NCBI GenBank assembly: GCA_003446605.1
Contig: DMDF01000029.1
Span: 24,478-55,330, forward strand
Length of the DNA stretch: 30,853 nt
From: Anaerolineaceae bacterium
GTDB taxonomy: Bacteria > Chloroflexota > Anaerolineae > Anaerolineales > Anaerolineaceae
Direction of reading: 5' to 3'
Each line of letters begins with the position of its first letter. Position 1 is the stretch's first letter. Shown piece by piece: positions 29,416 to 30,853 of this stretch. Position numbers and translations under genes: made by a program. The notes beneath the pieces are model-generated. The model saw nothing but the letters and a program-made list of their open reading frames with translations. It did no database searches and was not told where the DNA came from.

Positions 29416-30853
29416 TCACTCCCACTCGATGGTGGCGGGCGGCTTGGAAGTGATGTCGTACACCACGCGGTTGACCCCCTCCACCTCGTTCACAATGCGG
29501 TTGGATACTGCTGCTAGCAGATACTGTGGCAGGCGTGCCCAATCAGCGGTCATGAAATCCTGGCTGGTGACGGCGCGCAGCACAACCGTCTCCTGATAGG
29601 TGCGCTGGTCGCCCATCACGCCCACCGAGCGCACCGGCAACAGCGCTGCGAACGCCTGCGCAATGGGAAGTTCTCCCTCTGTAAAATGATGATCGATCAA
29701 TCTTGCCGCGCGCAGCGCTTCCCGAAAGATAGCATCCGCCTGGCGCAAAGCTTGCAACCTGGCTGGGGTGATGACACCCAGGCAGCGCACCGCCAGCCCC
29801 GGACCGGGGAAAGGCTGGCGCCAAACCAATTCTTCCGGCAAACCGAGTTCCTCGCCCACCGCACGCACCTCATCCTTGAAAAGGTAGCGCAGCGGCTCCA
29901 CCAGCTCGAAATCCATCTCCTCCGGCAGCCCACCCACGTTGTGGTGCGACTTGATGCGCTGTGCCTGGGATCGTTCCGGCGCGCGCGATTCTACCACATC
30001 TGGGTAGATGGTACCCTGCACCAGATAAGGCAGGTCGCCCAGCTGGCGCGCCTGCTGCTCGAACACCCTGATGAAGGTAGTGCCGATGATGCGGCGTTTC
30101 TCCTCGGGGTCGCTCACATCCCGCAGCGCAGTGAGGAAGGTTTGCGAGGCATCCACGATATGAAGGTTTTCGCCCAGCAGAGGGGTCAGCGCTGCCTGCA
30201 CGCTCTCGCGCTCCCCCTGGCGCAGCAGACCGGTATCCACGAACACTGCCTCCAGCTGGTCGCCTACTGCGCGGTGCACCAGGGCGGTCGCCACGCTGGA
30301 ATCCACCCCACCGCTGACAGCAGAAAGTACGCGCTGCGAGCCAACCTGCGCCCGTACTTTCTTCACTGCCTCTTCCACGATGGAGCGCGCGCTCCAACTG
30401 GGCTGGCATTTGCATATATTGAAAAGGAAATTGTGTAGAACGCTCTCGCCGTTAGGTGTGTGCGCCACCTCAGGGTGGAACTGCAAGCCATACAATCGCC
30501 GTGCCGGGTCGCCCATGGCGGCAATGGGGCAGGTGGCGCTGCGCGCCAGCAGCTCAAAACCGGCAGGCATTTCTTCCACGCGGTCGCCGTGCGACATCCA
30601 TACCTGCTGGATGGTCTCATCGATCAGCGCATTCTCATGCACGATCTGGATGGCAGCTGAACCGTACTCGTGCTGGCTGGAAGACCGCACCTTGCCGCCC
30701 AGGCTGTGAGCCAGTAACTGCATGCCATAGCAGATACCCAACACAGGTATTTCACTTTGCAACACATAGGCTGGCAGCACAGGCGCTTGTGCGGCATATA
30801 CCGAAGCCGGACCGCCAGACAAGATGATGCCCTGCGGATCGAGCGCCAGCACC
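29416..30853 (-). CDS. guaA: GMP synthase (glutamine-hydrolysing), N terminus outside the window
   Basis: 478 residues are visible and the frame runs off the right edge, so the start lies outside; the GTG at 30852 is internal. Glutamine amidotransferase part: PQGIILSGGPASVY, nucleophile Cys in VLGICYGMQLLAHSLGG, and the His/Glu pair in LQFHPEVAHT. ATP pyrophosphatase part: the P-loop LSAVSGGVDSSVATAL, then VFVDTGLLRQGE and YLVQGTIYPDVVESR. The dimerisation domain ends with NRVVYDITSKPPATIEWE, the typical C terminus. It makes GMP from XMP, glutamine and ATP. Its G/C content is visibly higher than that of the genes to its left. Only about 40-50 N-terminal residues are missing. Confidence 0.97.
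   Translation of the reverse strand, partial: VLALDPQGIILSGGPASVYAAQAPVLPAYVLQSEIPVLGICYGMQLLAHSLGGKVRSSSQHEYGSAAIQIVHENALIDETIQQVWMSHGDRVEEMPAGFELLARSATCPIAAMGDPARRLYGLQFHPEVAHTPNGESVLHNFLFNICKCQPSWSARSIVEEAVKKVRAQVGSQRVLSAVSGGVDSSVATALVHRAVGDQLEAVFVDTGLLRQGERESVQAALTPLLGENLHIVDASQTFLTALRDVSDPEEKRRIIGTTFIRVFEQQARQLGDLPYLVQGTIYPDVVESRAPERSQAQRIKSHHNVGGLPEEMDFELVEPLRYLFKDEVRAVGEELGLPEELVWRQPFPGPGLAVRCLGVITPARLQALRQADAIFREALRAARLIDHHFTEGELPIAQAFAALLPVRSVGVMGDQRTYQETVVLRAVTSQDFMTADWARLPQYLLAAVSNRIVNEVEGVNRVVYDITSKPPATIEWE

Overview
The window looks like a chromosomal segment of a Chloroflexota bacterium, most likely of the Anaerolineae. This is an inference from gene content and style: a long MalT-like STAND/LuxR regulator, an FHA-domain membrane protein with a von Willebrand-like ectodomain, an AmrS-type radical SAM protein, a corrinoid protein with a CobW-type GTPase, and promoters whose TATAAT box sits almost against the start codon. 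No rRNA or marker phylogeny is available here. Most of the window is housekeeping or metabolic DNA of medium G+C. Two segments differ: the left 1.6 kb is very A/T-rich, and guaA at the right edge is clearly G/C-richer.

Left edge (1-1.7 kb): a DUF488 gene cut by the window edge and an unrecognised partner gene form an A/T-rich pair that stops just short of the 3' end of tRNA-Ser(CGA), the usual layout of an island integrated at a tRNA. 1.7-5.1 kb, minus strand: an RNase D-like exonuclease overlaps a beta-CASP metallo-beta-lactamase gene by ATGA, with the tRNA just downstream. Upstream is a membrane protein gene with a near-consensus promoter and a three-half-site operator. 5.2-6.2 kb: a small secreted protein behind four direct repeats of exact 11-bp period, then a 28-residue membrane peptide gene with a structured leader on the other strand. 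6.2-9.7 kb: divergent amrS and mutS2. 9.9-14.2 kb, all minus strand: a duplicated-domain lipoprotein with a Fur-like box, MgtC/SapB, an NYN-nuclease/nitroreductase pair, and a YdcF-like protein.

14.2-19.5 kb, plus strand: a SorC-family sugar-responsive regulator, then E1alpha, E1beta and E2 of an acetoin-dehydrogenase-type 2-oxo acid dehydrogenase complex (no E3 here), then a galactitol-type PTS cassette that appears to be decaying. The IIA gene has ATA where ATG is expected and a frameshift near its end, IIB is intact, and only the first 40-55 codons of IIC survive, broken by a frameshift. 19.5-21.3 kb: a CobW-type GTPase and a methyltransferase-type corrinoid protein, without a methyltransferase. 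21.3-23.3 kb: a YbaK-type deacylase, two more tRNA-Ser genes (GCT and TGA), and a CitE-like lyase. 23.3-28.2 kb: the FHA/vWA-like membrane protein, divergent from the STAND/LuxR regulator. The regulator is preceded by a 17-codon leader ORF whose stop overlaps its start. 28.2-30.9 kb: a mostly non-coding stretch, a small two-repeat membrane protein, a strong terminator, and guaA running off the right edge.

The strongest candidates for something undescribed are the decaying PTS cassette with its ATG-to-ATA lesion, the structured leader with a 28-residue peptide, the leader-peptide/regulator overlap, the DUF488 two-gene module beside a tRNA, and the 11-bp-phased operator. No CRISPR array, transposase, integrase or prophage gene was seen.
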